Shown: positions 13,361-26,667, numbered from the stretch's first letter. The stretch is DNA of 64,000 bases from Cololabis saira (GCF_033807715.1 NC_084591.1:26719090-26783089); one strand, 5' to 3'. Notes: generated by a model from the sequence alone, not told the origin. Numbers and translations are program-made.

Positions 13361-16300
13361 CGATTACATAATATTCCCTCAGCATCAGTTCAAAATTTAA
13401 CATCTTATACTTGCAAAACTTTTGTTTAGTGTCATTTTCCAACAATTGCCCTTATATAAATATCTGGTGCTCTAGTCAGATATTTTGTAGCAAGAAAACA
13501 GTTCTGTACATGCACACATTGAACACATTATAGACACCGCATTCTGTCTTAATTTGCCACATCACGCCTAAATTTTCTCCTCACTCAGGTTTCAGACAGA
13601 ATTTCCTCACTGACTCCCAAATCGCAGCCTGAGGCCCAATCAGTTTCCTTGTCAAAGTCCCAGCCGTTGCCAGCAGGGACTGATTTCTTTCTAAACAGGG
13701 CATCTGGGGGTGAAAACCAAGCTGTGAAGAATGAGGAAGTCCTCAATGACTCCACCCCACCCCCCTTCCACTATCCCACCCCACAGGGCCAAAAGGCCAA
13801 GACAGGCTAACACGATTGACTCCAACACATACAGGAACAAAGTGAAGAGGAGCGAATGTGAGGCCCCACAAAGACCTAATTTCCACATAATTATAGTGCA
13901 ATCCTATATGAAGGAAGTGACATTTACACACCGTCATCTCCTGTAACCTGTCCCCAGAGAGGTGATGGAGAGCAGGGCTTTCAGCCTCATTCTCAGACAC
14001 TGAGGTTACATGTATTAGAGACAGAAACAAAAAGAAAAAAAAAAAAGTCTTCCAGACTTTAAGTTCTCTATGCAAAAGCAAACATGACTAGATTGAATAA
14101 GTGAAACCAAATGCCAGTTTTGCCTGCAGGAGAAAACACCAATAGGATCCATCCACGTATTTTAAAGAAACGCACAAGATCTAATCTGAGAACCGCCAGA
14201 GAATGTGATCAACCTTAGGGCAGCTGCTCTGAGAGCGAGAGGTATGGACAAAGAAAGGGGGGGGGGTACAAAAGAAGAGACGGATCAACTTTCACCACTC
14301 TTTGTTTCTCTACATCATGGCAAGCAGAACTGTGGTTTTCTCGTTCTAGTCTCCCACAGTACAAGGAGATGCAGGCCACCCTTTTCATGTGTGAAATGTT
14401 ACAACCCAGGCATGCATGCGTCATATTCCCAGTCAGGTTACAATTCATTACATCCCTCTGACACACCATTAACCCAAACAAATCACACGACCTCCAGGGC
14501 TGAGGGGGGCTTTCTCCACACTGGCTTGATTAAAAAGGTAAGATATATGAGCTGTACGTCTTGTGTCAGTGTCTTTTCCTGGCAGGTGACTGAGCATGTT
14601 CATGCAGACATGCACAAACACGAACACACAAACATACTAAGCTGATTCTTTTATTTTTTCAATTGCTAAAAAAGAACCTTAATTCACAGCTGTAAAGGTT
14701 AAAACAGCAGCTTTTGCTCCATGAGCTGATTACCATCAATAAATAAAGGGGATATTGAAAGGTGTTTTGTATGATGTTTTCTTCATGACCAGTTATGTTA
14801 GGCTTTGCTTCACACTGGGTCATAAGAAACAGGACTGGTCAGAACAGAATAAGGTTTGATTTCAAAGGAAAAGATAAATAAATGACTTGATTTCACAGCT
14901 CATCCCACTCTTATATCATGGGATGTCAGGAATCTGGGATTTACTGCAGAATGCAATGACGTTTGATTTATCCCAACCCTTACAAGAAAAAGTGAATTGT
15001 AAGGCTTCAAAAGCCTAGTTGCAGTAAAGACAGCTTAGTACAGCTCTGTACAGCTTTGCAACAAATACATAAATAAATCGAGAAAGTTTAAAAAGTGTTG
15101 GCATGTAGCAAAAGTATTTGCTGTTACAGTGATCTGTCTTTTTTAGGTTATCAGGCTCCTGTGATGTCGTGGAGACTGAAGCACGAAGCCACTGTAATGG
15201 CTGCACTCTAAAGGCAATGGTCACACTGCAGGTCTTTATGCTCAAATTAGATTTTTCTGCCAAGATCCAATTATTGTTTTCTTCTTCTTCTTGTGGTCAT
15301 TCATAGTAGTATTTTAAATGAGTCTTATCAGATTTTACGGACAGGCCTCAACTTTGAAGTGACCAGCATGAGGAGTAAGGCGAAGTGACATCAAACACAG
15401 TACATAGGTGTACTGATGTAAACATGGATGCAGCAGCAGTGAGCTTGTAGGATTTCATTTTTTGTGTGCAGTTGAAGCCTACAAATTCATAAACCAGCAA
15501 TGAGACTGAGTAAAAGGAGAGCAACACTTTTAACACTGGTGATGTGTGGAGCAATGGCTTTGATATCTGTACAGGGACGTATGGATGATGGATCGGAACC
15601 AGAAGTGAAGGACTGTGACTTGACTGGCTTCCCTGAAGCAGATTTTTAAAAAAAGTTAAAAAAAACAACCTGCTGCTAACGCAGAATTGTGGTATTAATC
15701 CCATAGCAATGTCAAAGATGGATGATATGGGACCTGAAGGTTCACACAGGTTGTGTAAAACATCAAATAAGCATATGATTTAGCACCAATTATGAAAGTG
15801 TCAGACTTGGGTCTCTTTTTTCTGCAGCATAAACGTAGCCCAATACCACTCAGATCTGCATGGTAGACACTCAACTCTGATCCTCTTAACCCGATGCACC
15901 CATGACTCTGGACAACAGTAAATCTAGACTCAGACCATATGAACTCTCTCCATTACTCCGGAGTCCAATCCTCCTTTAAAACTGAAACAAAAAGAAACCT
16001 TTATCCCTCCAATTCATCTCATTGATAAGTGCAAAAAAAACTACCTTCAGTTCTCTTTGCAATCAGCAGGTGGAAACATCTTTATTGCTACTACCGGTAT
16101 TACCAATTCCTAAGTTCTGTTGTTGATTTACTTTACTAAGATTTCATAAATACTTTAAGGTGATCTCCAACGACACTGATTCAATATTTTCTTCTGACCA
16201 CATTACAACGATTAGTCGACATTGTCAACATAAATCAATGATAAAAATAGTCGCTGACCAATTTAATTGTCAACAAAAAAATAAATTAACAGATGAGCAG

Positions 16301-18656
16301 TGCCAAACATCTTAGATGACAAGCAATTTAGTACTGCTACTGTTACATTTTAAGTTTGAGAGTGACAAATAAGTAACTAAGTAACCAGAAAGTGGCAGCT
16401 TGTTAAGATTTGGAGCACAAAACCGAATAGAAGCACAGATGCAGGTGTAAATCCATACTGCCAAACGGCTATTGCCAACACTTTAGAACAAATATCTAAG
16501 AATAAAATGATCTTGACACATGACAGTATCAGACGCTGTAACCCGGTACATAGCCAACTGTATTATGTCAGTTGTAGGCTTTGCAAAATACGTTTGCACT
16601 TTTTCAAAATCAGTTTTATACAACAATAGTCGCTTAAAAATTAACAGAGCACCCACCCACCTATCAATCTCATATCTGCTTTATCCTGTTCGTCCGATAT
16701 CAAGTGAGAGGTAGGTTACATCTGGGACAGCTACAGATAGTGACCAATTATTTAATGAAGAAATAATAATTCACACATTTTTCCAATACATTTCCAGCAT
16801 CAGACTTCACAAAAAACAAAGGCTTTGGGTGCTGCCTAAATAAATAAAACAATGTACATTTACATTTCTTGTTTATCTATTATAAGCTTAATTTAATTTT
16901 ATATTCAAACATTATCCATACAATAACTCCATGAAAGAGTTTTAAATCAGGAAAAGGATTTAATTTGGAACAATAAACCATTATTCAATTGGATCCATTT
17001 CAAAAGTGGTTGTCATTAGTCCATGTATGATCAGTGACAACAAAGACCAGGAAAAGTACGTGGCTGACAGGCTTTTATCCATAAATGTTTTTAATTTAAT
17101 TTTATTTACATTATAATTTTTTATTCTGGGCACTCAATATCTAAAACCACAGCTGTGGTTTCCATCTCAAGGGAGGGTGGAGGAGAGTTCAGACTGAAGC
17201 TTCCAAGTCCTGAGGCTGCTCACACACTTGCCATCGTTGCTGTACACTCTGCTGGAGCCTCCTCATTCGGCAAACCCACAATGAGTCTTTATTGTGGCTG
17301 ATAAGTTGAGAGCTGAGACCATGGGAAACTCTTTCTAGCTCTCTTAATTACTAAAAACCAGACAACTCCTAAGCAAGGAAGCATAGACAGTGAGAGGGAT
17401 GACTGCATCACACGGTGTAGACGTTTCCACATCAACACAATTCTATCACGCAGCATTTTCAAATAAACGATTGGAGTGGCTTCTTTACTTAAAGCTATAT
17501 TTAGTCAAGCTTACTGATGCAAAAGATTTGTTATGAACAGCTCCTTCCTACAACACCCCTTCCCACACACCCAAACTTTTCTTAAGGCGGTTGTGCCTCA
17601 AGGGATGGTCTGTGACTATTGATTAGGAGGGCAGCAGGTCATGAGGTTAAGGCATAGAAATGGTCAAAGGGGGAGGGGACAAGAAACGCAAGATTAGTAA
17701 CTCGAGCTTCTGGTCATAAAGTGTGAAAGCTGCACTGGAAAAAACAGATCATGACAGTGTTTAAGGGAATTTGTAATAATTTGTTAACATATTCAAATTA
17801 GACCTAAATAATGATATAAGCAATAATGATAACTGATTCCGGTGTTTTATTCGGCAAAAGGAAAACAGTCCTATGTCATTTCCATTGTGTGTGTAAAACA
17901 ACTGATATGATTTGTTACTGTAAGTCCAGTAAAAAGTTTCAAGTGACTGTTAACCTGTCTAAAATAAGCGATGGACAGATTTGGACCCCCACAGTGTCTC
18001 ATGGTCAGAACAAATGTCTGCAATTTTCTAAATGCACCAAACCTGACACTGGAGACGGTCCAAAGATGATAAAAGCTTTGCTTCAAGGTGCCAATGAAAA
18101 TGATTTGATGAAAACATAATATTATTCATAACTGTCAAGTAAATGGATTTAAAAAAAAAGACAGATAAAGAAAAAGATACATGCAACAAAACCATAAGAA
18201 AATATACAACAGGAAGTAAACTCGCCTCTTGCTGTTAGATGAAATGAGGTGTGTTTGGTGTAAGCGTCCACTTAAATGTAACGTGAGATCAACTTCCTGC
18301 GGTCTAAGTTGATAAATAAATACATTAAAAAAGTATCCTGCCTGCTTTTAACTAGAGTAGTTCAGTTAATGAATCATGCAGGAAAGGCTGCCGACAACTA
18401 GAACTTTGACTTTTGTTTATTATAAGTAAAAAAAAAACATGTCAGTTACTCATAACATTATGTCTCACCGCGGTAACGATTCATAAAGCCATTTAAAGCA
18501 CATAGGGAGTCTATGAAACAAGCTGTGGTTGATAATAGTAATTGAAAATATGATGTTTTCACATGTTTAAGCTTATCAGAAAAATGATTCCTATTTAGAC
18601 TATTTGAACTGGTCTCTTATTAATATCTGATGTCCAATTAACTCACTGCTGCTGTC
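13361..18656. other. SRGAP1 intron 1, no gene seen
   Basis: About 5.3 kb with no recognisable exon. The 146-codon open frame at 14205-14645 shows no family likeness and is treated as chance. The more GC-rich piece at 17150-17700 differs from its surroundings and could be a conserved non-coding element, but this rests only on composition. Confidence 0.4.
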
Positions 18657-18659
18657 CAA

Positions 18660-19035
18660 AGCCCCTTTCACACAGCCAGTTCGAGGCGGGAACGTTGCGC
18701 CTTTAAGCCGCCTCGCTGTTCTGTGTGAAAGTCACGGAGGCGGAATGGGGGGGCCAAGTGGCCCCACCAATAAGCCGGCAGCGGAGGTAGTCACAGAGCC
18801 GTCACAGAGACGAAACGGGGTCTGTGTGAATGACACAGCCGGCATGCCGCTGACATGACAGTCGGACTGACGCTGTTGTCACGCCTCTGATTGCGGAACG
18901 CCGGCATGCTGTGTGAATTTACAGACGGGAGCGGCGTTATGCCGGCGTTGTATGGTTCTGTGTGAACCAACAAAGGCGGCGTATTGGCAGGACTTCTTTA
19001 CACCAATATTGCGGAATCTCTGTGTGAAAGGGGCT
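18660..19035. mobile_element. GC-rich MITE with AGCCCCTTTCACACAG ends, 376 bp
   Basis: Terminal inverted repeats AGCCCCTTTCACACAG and CTGTGTGAAAGGGGCT bound the element and are perfect over 16 bp. The 3-bp word CAA lies directly outside both ends and may be the target duplication; a 3-bp duplication points to PIF/Harbinger, but three bases can match by chance. The interior is much more GC-rich than the intron around it. It carries repeated CTGTGTGAA words at 18721, 18822, 18909, 18958 and 19020. There is no transposase frame. Confidence 0.75.
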
Positions 19036-19993
19036 CAAGTCTCCAGATAATTGTGGTAGACATGTGCCATGATGGAGGGATATGTTAGCGAGTCTGAGCA
19101 TTGCTTTAATTTGCAAAATATTAGCAAGAAGCACCGAGAGTCATTCAGTTCTGTTGAACCAGTGTAATGGAGAGCAGCGGTTTTAGACATGCTTACAACA
19201 ATCACAAACAATGTGAGTGGTATAGTGTTAAACTGATCCATCCTTTGATGGATGGTAAGTTTAAATAATTGTTGAACTTCTCACTTTCTGACTCAAAAGT
19301 TCACATCCCAGAGTATTTAAAATCTTTACAAAGCACAGTGGCCCGTTGAAACATCCAGGATAATAGTTCATATTAATCAATAAATCCAAACAAAAAAACT
19401 AAAACCATTCACACTTTGGGTAGCAGCACTAGCACTGCAGGGTTGATGAACAGAACAGTACAAGATAATAAGAGCGGTCATTTGTCTATTTACCCTACAG
19501 TGAGCGAAAATAACCAAAATAGTCAAATTCCCTAACTTGTTTGACCTGACTTGGCCGAATTAACATGATTCTGATTCACAAGGGCCCAAGAATGCCCAAC
19601 TTTAGGTACCAGAAGGCAGATGAGCACCTGAGCCTGACAGCGCTGTCTTTGCAGTCAGTTTCAAATATGCAAAAATGAAAAAGAATGACATAAGAGGAAC
19701 TCAAAGGAACTATAGCAATGAATGCAGGAAACAAGAACCAGCAAACAAAAACACAAAAAACAAAAAACTAACCACATGAACAACTTTAATCATCTAAAAC
19801 ACACTGAGACAGAGATTCACTGATTAAATCAAGTTGGGGAAGTCATAGGATATGACCCCCATCTTCACTTATTCCAGGACTGACCTCATGCTATCCTCTC
19901 CCATCCCCCAATCTCCTTCCTTCTAATCCAGTCCTGCAGGGAGGCAGGCAGCAACATGGCCTGATGGCCATGTCTGTCTGCCTTCCTGTCTGT
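19036..19993. other. SRGAP1 intron 1, no gene seen
   Basis: About 1 kb with no supported feature. A short degenerate CTGT-rich tract at 19972-19993 precedes the composite transposon that follows. Confidence 0.45.
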
Positions 19994-21909
19994 CAGTACG
20001 TGCACATGCAGCGATTCAAGGTGGTTGGAGATCTGATCAGATAATGACATGCAGAAGATTGGATCAATTTATCTGATCACACATGCTGTTCTGAGATCAG
20101 ACTGAATCAGATTGAATAAACCACTGTAACCAGAGCATGGCTGACTCCGTGACGCTAGGTGGCGCTGTACCCGAGGTAACCATGGTAACCATTTCAACAA
20201 AGAGCCACTTCCGGTTGACCTCCGCTTAACAACAAGGAAAAAGTGCATTCTAAGGGCCAATCCCAATTCTCCTTCACTCGCCCTTCTTTTCTCCACTCGC
20301 ACTTCTTTTCTTCCCTAACCCCTAAAAAAGAAGGGGGAGATTTTAGGGCACTTGAGATCTAGGGCACTTGGCCCAGGTGCCTGTCCCATTTCTCCTACTC
20401 CCCCTCGTTTTCATCCCTAACCTGATCAGGAAGCAGAGAGCCAAAAGCTGTTTTAATTTCAGCTGTAGCGCTGTTAATATGGCACTTTATTAAGTTTTAA
20501 TATTTTTTCAGGTATAAAGGTAACCTTAAGATCCGCAACCGGGGCTCAGTTTATCCAAATAACGCCTGTTAAGAAATTTGACCCGATGTTTTCGGAGATG
20601 AGAAGAGCCGCCGCCCCCGGGGAGCAGCCTCAGCTCACAGCCCGAGAAGAGACGTGTCCGCCGGGTCAAGCTGCTGCGTCAGCCCCGGGAGAGAAACTCT
20701 CTCTGGGACGCTGCTCTGTTGAGAATCACGCCGGCTGAAATAAATCATTTAGGAAGATGTTGGTTTAATAGATGAAATCTAACAGTTGTAGCTACGCCTG
20801 TTAAGAAATTTGCTCCGAAATTTAGAGATTTCTTTCTGCCAGCTCCGGAGTTTATGCCGCGTTCCATTTACCTCGGAAATCGGAAGTGGGAACTGGGAAT
20901 GGCAGCCATCTTGGAATGGTAACTCGGGGGTGGTGAAGACTCTCCCACTTTCCCAGTGGGAAACCCCACGTCGAGGGGCGTTCCAGTTGAAAATTCCGAC
21001 TGGGGACTGGGAAATCCCCACTTCCGAGGATAAATGGAACGCGGCATTAGGTCCGCGTTAAATAGACGCAGCCTACGGCGTAGGGTACGGCGTATTTTGT
21101 TTTTTTTTATGCCACAGTTTGCAGATTGATTGTTGATGCGTGGGCTAACGTGTCTGCTGGGATTATTTTGCGAGCTTTTGCAAAAGCGTGCATTTCCGAG
21201 GCGCCGCACGGCACGGAACGTGACTCTGACAGCGAGTAATTCGGACTGGCACAGCTGATTTAGCGGAGCTCTTTAATGCAGAAACAGAGGATGAGACTTA
21301 ATGGGTTTGATTAATGTAAAAACTGAAATAAAGTAGCCTACAATCAAACAAAGTTTTGCTCCCGCTGTATTTTTAAATACGCACACTCCTGTGCTTGTGT
21401 GTGTGTGTTCTTGTGTGTGTGCCGTTTCGGTCGGTGCGCCGTGTGTGTTTTAAATACAGAAATATGACACAAGACTGAGGGTATGCCTTTTCACACGGCG
21501 CCCGTATGGTCGCAAAAATACAATATTTATATATGAAATGTCAGAATAGGAAATATTTTGACGACACCCCTGAAGCAGTCACACGACACCCCAGGGTGCT
21601 ACTCATGGCGCTACTACTGAGCAGCTTTGCGTCGTCTCCTTTCACTTCCAGGTGAATCCCCTCCCCCGGGGGAAAACCCCACCCGGGGGAAATTCTCGAG
21701 CATGCGCAGACTGTAATATCCATGTCTCCGTACACATGGCATTAACAAGGCGGTTGCGACTGGCTTATCTAGGTGCTGCAAGCGGGTTGAAGAATCCAGT
21801 CTGATCAGATTACTTGACTGACTTAAGGTGTTCACATGCAGTTTAAAAGTCAGTACGATGTGTGCAAATGATCTCCAACCAGTTTGAATCGCTGCATGTG
21901 CACGTACTG
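19994..21909. mobile_element. Composite hAT-like element, 1.9 kb, with nested inserts
   Basis: The first 26 bases, beginning CAGTACGTGCACATGCAGCG, are repeated exactly in reverse complement at the right end (21884-21909). Similarity continues inward (GGTTGGAGATC on both sides). The word TGTCTGT flanks both ends, a 7-bp match or 8 bp if the border shifts by one base; with the CAG terminus this suggests hAT. The interior holds a piece starting GGGCCAATCCCAATTCTCC at about 20256, a separate 192-bp MITE at 20855-21046, and a fragment resembling the Harbinger-type MITEs at about 21051-21100. CGCCTGTTAAGAAATTTG occurs twice (about 20564 and 20795). No transposase is recognisable. Confidence 0.75.
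20855..21046. mobile_element. MITE with TGCCGCGTTCCATTTA ends, short copy, 192 bp
   Basis: The ends TGCCGCGTTCCATTTA and its near-complement TAAATGGAACGCGGCA form the inverted repeats, and TTA flanks both sides (20852-20854, 21047-21049). It is nested inside the composite element at 19994-21909. It is related to the longer copy at 27707-28100, sharing the outer ~45 bp and the internal CCACTTCCGAGGA and TCGGGGGTGGTGAAGA stretches, but lacks about 200 bp of AT-rich centre. A 3-bp T-A type duplication suggests PIF/Harbinger. Confidence 0.85.
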
Positions 21910-23175
21910 TGTCTGTCCGTCCATCTGCTGGGGGCCTAGCCGTGGTTCAAAAGAATTAAAGATCTCAGCGAAACAACCAAAAATCTCTGCAAATCCCCAG
22001 TTGGCCTTCCCTTTTCTTTCACTTTTACTCCTCAGTTTTAATTCCCTTTTTTTTCCCCACTATTCCTTAGCAGGATCCAAGTCCATTTATACCCTGAGCC
22101 TCCTATTTAGCTAATGTAGTGCAGCTACACAGGGAATCTCATTCAGCTCATTACTGAGGACTCAACAGGGTTTCTTCACGATGCCGTAGCAGTAGCAACA
22201 AAAAGGGGAGAAAGGAGCAGCAGAACAATGCAAGTGGAACAATTAAGCTGAAAACTTTACTTTTCAATAAAGCGTCGGTGATTCAGTCGACTCGGTTGAG
22301 GTCACGCTGCCGTGGGTTGGACATTATGCTTTTTGGGGACTTGTTTGTTTGGTTTTGGGGATAAGGGGGGGCATGGATACTGGCTGTTAAGGGATTGAAG
22401 GCTGCAGCAATGTCCTCACAGCCTTTGTGGCTACAATGAAAAGCACGGCAGGAAATGTGAAGCCTTGTTTGTGCTCAGCAGAGTTTATTAAAACTGCAAA
22501 AAAAGGGTGAGTGGCCACAGATGGTGCTGTCAATAACAATTCAACCCAGCCATGCAAACACACATTCATATACAAACGCCACACCCAGTGCCATACCTCA
22601 GCATGGAGGCACACTACGGATGCACAAATAGTTATAAAAAGGAGTGGGTAGTAAAAACAGATGGCAAGTGTGTGAGTGGAAGTGGAGAGATGCTCAGGAA
22701 GGCGATAGAGTTCCATTAGTCTTTCAAGCACTAACCTCCATCAACACCTCTGAGAACCCAGCGAGGACAGAGCATCACAGCTCCTCAGCATCCACTGGCG
22801 AGGGATAGTTACAACTTCACAGAAAAACTGTTTGCTCCAGGGCCAGAAATGGCAATTCCTGACACATGAAGTAGCTGTTGGTGTTAATTAATGAGCTGAG
22901 GTCAGAGACGAGGCAGGCATAATTAAAGGGGAGTTAAGGTAAATGAAAGCATTTTGTATGAATATAGTCTTAGGGAGAGGCCCTTCATCACATGACTCCC
23001 ACATGGTGTGAAAGGAACATTTCACTTGTCGCCAAAAGCTCAATTTCTCGTGACAGCTAACTTCAGATCCACTCACACCCATAAATCTAGACCAACACGC
23101 CTTCTTAATACACAAGAAAGAGTCATCCCAAGGTTGCTGTATATACACACACATTTTCCCCACTAATATGTCAAC
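21910..23175. other. SRGAP1 intron 1, no gene seen
   Basis: About 1.3 kb between two transposons. No exon, RNA gene or bounded element recognised. Confidence 0.45.
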
Positions 23176-23179
23176 TTAA

Positions 23180-23519
23180 AGGAGCTTGAGGCTCTTTTTA
23201 AGAAATGAGACTATCTAGCGCCACCCTTCACCACGACGGCCGTCGGGGGTACTGCAGCCAACAGTGAAGCCGGCACGGGAGAACGGGGAGAACGTGCATG
23301 CAGCGTCATGTGACGTCACATCCGCAGCCCAGCGCAGGAAATTCGGGACCGAATTGCAGCACATTTTGCAGCACACAGCCTGTTCAAGGCAACAGAGAGA
23401 TACAATAGAGGAATCATTATTTTGGGTTTGGAACGCTTCATCTGACATTATTACTAGAAAACTTAAAATGTATACGGATTTTTTTCATAAATCTTGCCAC
23501 AATCCGGCCTCAAGCTCCT
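23180..23519. mobile_element. MITE with AGGAGCTTGAGG ends and TTAA flanks, copy 1
   Basis: The ends AGGAGCTTGAGGC and GCCTCAAGCTCCT are perfect inverted repeats, and TTAA lies directly outside both (23176-23179, 23520-23523). A second copy at 51643-51951 has the same ends and flanks. Shared interior words include TGCAGCGTCATGTGACGTCA and GCACATTTTGCAGCACACAG. TTAA duplications are the hallmark of piggyBac, but the end bases are not the usual CCC start, so the superfamily stays open. No transposase frame is present. Confidence 0.85.
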
Positions 23520-23523
23520 TTAA

Positions 23524-25910
23524 GTAAAGACAGTTCCAGAAAACAAAACTTGCTTTTGTTGAAGTCTGAGGAAATATCACAATTATTTCAAAAGCACAAA
23601 AGATAAGCTTTAAGTTGCATTACAGTGTTAACCTAAGATCTGTTGTAATGAATGTGATGATCAATGGAATCCATATACATCTCTGTTATATGATTAGACT
23701 ATAATAATGCAAATTTATAAAAATACAATAACATTCATTATTTGCACCTTGAATCATGAGACAAACCCATATCATTTCAGAGATAATAACACCAAATCAT
23801 CTCAAACCAGTTTTCTTGTTTTAGTCCTTGTGTGCAAACCCGCTGAGGCTGCTCTCTTTGCAGAGGGGCAGAGCTCTGATTTCAAACAGCAATGAAGGCA
23901 GGTCAAAGGGCAGACTTTATAACGATTCAGGAGGGGAAGCCTGTCAGATGCGCAGTGGGTCCTGCCAGCTGAGTCACGATCCCCGGTCCACAAAACACCA
24001 AGACACAGTATGACATGAAACCAACACTTCTGTCAAAAAAAAAGAAGCAGTGCTGCTGTTCTGACAGTCCCAAAACACAGGCTCAGGGAGAATGCCAATG
24101 CAGCCATGACCTTCCTCTCGCTGGTTTAAAACGTCTTAAATCGACTGTAACTGATGGCTACACCAAAGTATCAACACATTCCACTGTCGACCCAAACTTT
24201 TTAATGTTTTGTTTTCCCAAAGCAGTGTCTTGATATAGATTTAAATTCTTAGCATTTAATAAAAAGCTTCCCTAACCCTTTTTAAGGAATCTATAGTTTT
24301 CTTCAGAGTCAAAATGACATCTGACTTCATTTTTCTCTGGCATTTGAAACGTATTAAGGATGTGAATGTCAAGTGAATGACAAGCCAGGCTTTAGGACAG
24401 TAGTGTCCACCATCATAGGAAAGCTTCCAGACACTCGCCACAGACAAATGCGTTAAATACCTCTAATCCCCTGACTTGAATGTCAATCACTCAGTGCACA
24501 CTTGCTGTCATGATAATATTAAAAGGAGTATGAATATCGACTTGATGATTCTTGTGAAAACTATGGATTGTTGCTCTCTCAAAATCGGAGCAAGAGACTA
24601 CAGAACAGCGTAGTTATTCAAGACGACATAAAAAGTAGCAGCCATATACTTGTCATAATACTGTGAAAATTGGACACATTTTTAAGCTGTGAGACAAGGA
24701 AAATGCAGGGCAGAAGATCAAACACTAGCTCCGGCAGTTTTCCAGGCTGGTGGTTGTTGTACTTCTTGAGTAATCAGTGTCTGCTCACCAGCATTTGCCT
24801 CTGGCTTTCACATTCAACTCAAATCAATTCAATAATAGTCCACTGCAGATGTGATCCCACTCATTATCATACTGGACTCATAAAAGGCTTTACAAATACT
24901 AAAACAGGAGCTGCTAGAACACAGATATCTCACTGACTGAAAGGAAATACATTTCCTCCAGTAGCTATAACTCCAAAAACAAACAGCGTTTGCATGCAGC
25001 GTTTGCTGCCCTACTGAAGACTCCCTGTTACAGCTGAAAATTACAAGTATAATGTGTTTCTATGGTTAATTACAGAGCATGTTTAGCATAAATGCTAAAC
25101 ATGTGACTGAATGGCAAGAATTACAAAACAAAATATCTGCAGGTTATTTACACTGCCCAAAACAAGCATAGTAGTTTATGCAAAAAGCCATACTTTGCCT
25201 GTAATATTAACCCCTTTGTTAATATTACGGGGCTCAAAAACACATGAAAAGCACATGAACACTTCTTTACTAAGGCCATCTCAAGCAACAGCTTTTTCTA
25301 AGCGTCAGGTTGTTTTTGCCATCCCCTTGGGTTCTGAATGACAAATTGGAGGCTGCTTCATGTCTTGTCCAGCATCCCCCATGACTGTGCATCATCTTCT
25401 ATTATAGGTTGAAAGCCCTTAGTCATGATCACAGGGAAAAGAAATGGTGCTGAACATTCCTTGTAAATGAGAACTCGTGCACCGCCACATGTAATCTTGT
25501 AATTCCTCATGCAGCAGTGCCCCCTTCTTCTCACAGCCCCCCCCCCTTTAACCTCTGCTAACCTCTTCTCTTTAACAGCCTTTAAGGGTGTCTCCACGGT
25601 CATGAATAGGTGGTATTTCAGCATACAAGGGACACTAAGGAACAGAGCTAGCTGGCTGACAGCCAAATCCCCATGGTTACCCTGGAGCAGCTACTGCCTC
25701 CTTCCTGTGTGTATCTGTCCGGGACTAAAGCACCTCTGCTCTGCATGCATGGGGGACTGGAGGAAGACAAGATAAGTTAGGGTGGCATGACTACAGTGCC
25801 TTCCAGACCTCTAAATCACATCGCTGTATCGGGACACATAGCAGCTTTATGCTTTAAAGTGAGCGTGTGGGCTTGTGACATTAAACAGAAGACAGAAAAT
25901 ATATAGATTA
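23524..25910. other. SRGAP1 intron 1, no gene seen
   Basis: About 2.4 kb with no supported exon or bounded repeat. Open frames on either strand lack splice context and family likeness. Confidence 0.45.
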
Positions 25911-25918
25911 GAGGGGAA

Positions 25919-26659
25919 CAGGGCTGTTCGATTAATCGATTTTAAATCGTAATCACGATTGTGTAATTAGAACGATGTTAAAACGTTAAAATCGTAAAAT
26001 CGATTTTTCACTTTTTTTTTTACCTTGTCTGCACACATATTAATGATTGATACCATATTCATGATTGATGGAAATACCTCTCAATACCTGCGACAAGTGC
26101 CCCATGGGAGAGGCTCTTTAGTGTAGGAGGGGGCGTTGTAACATGCCACCGGGCATCCCTCAAGCCAGATGCGGTAGACCGGCTCGTGTTCCTTGCAAAA
26201 AACTTGCAAATGTGAATAGCAAATGTAATGACTGACATTACACACCTCTACCTCCTTCATGGGTTGCATTATTATTTAGCATGCAAAGACCCAGTTTAGT
26301 TTAATTAGAAAATGTCTTGTTTTATTTATTTGGAAATATAACTTACTGTATGTTTGCAAGTGCTGATTTGCTGATTTTTTTTTTCAGAGATAAAACTTTA
26401 TATTTTATTATATTTTTTTCAACTTTTTTTCAACTTATTTTACAGAGTTTTGCACTTTATTCATTCATTTTTGGTTTAATAAGAGCAAAGTTTGCACTTA
26501 AAGCCCAATGGGGCAAATGTTCAATAAAAAAACAGCATATTTGAAATCATTTCTTTGCCTTTTGTCAATTCACAAAATAATCGTAATCGTAATCGAAAAT
26601 CGGATTTTGAGAGAAAAAAAAATCGAGATTTTATTTTTGCGCAAAATCGAACAGCCCTA
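25919..26659. mobile_element. hAT-type non-autonomous element, 741 bp
   Basis: The left end CAGGGCTGTTCGATT and right end AATCGAACAGCCCTA form inverted repeats with one terminal mismatch. A perfect 8-bp duplication GAGGGGAA flanks the element (25911-25918, 26660-26667), diagnostic of hAT. Both subterminal regions are packed with short ATCG/CGAT words, possible transposase binding repeats. The AT-rich interior codes for no recognisable transposase. It lies in SRGAP1 intron 1, about 600 bp from the first coding exon. Confidence 0.92.
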
Positions 26660-26667
26660 GAGGGGAA

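Noticed and set aside
14205..14645. 146-codon open frame on the plus strand in SRGAP1 intron 1
   Set aside because: No recognisable domain, no splice context and low-complexity composition; it overlaps another frame on the opposite strand. Treated as chance.
23215..23527. 77- and 87-codon frames at 23.2-23.5 kb
   Set aside because: They lie within the TTAA-flanked MITE, and its second copy at 51643-51951 has a similar frame; this is repeat sequence, not a gene.
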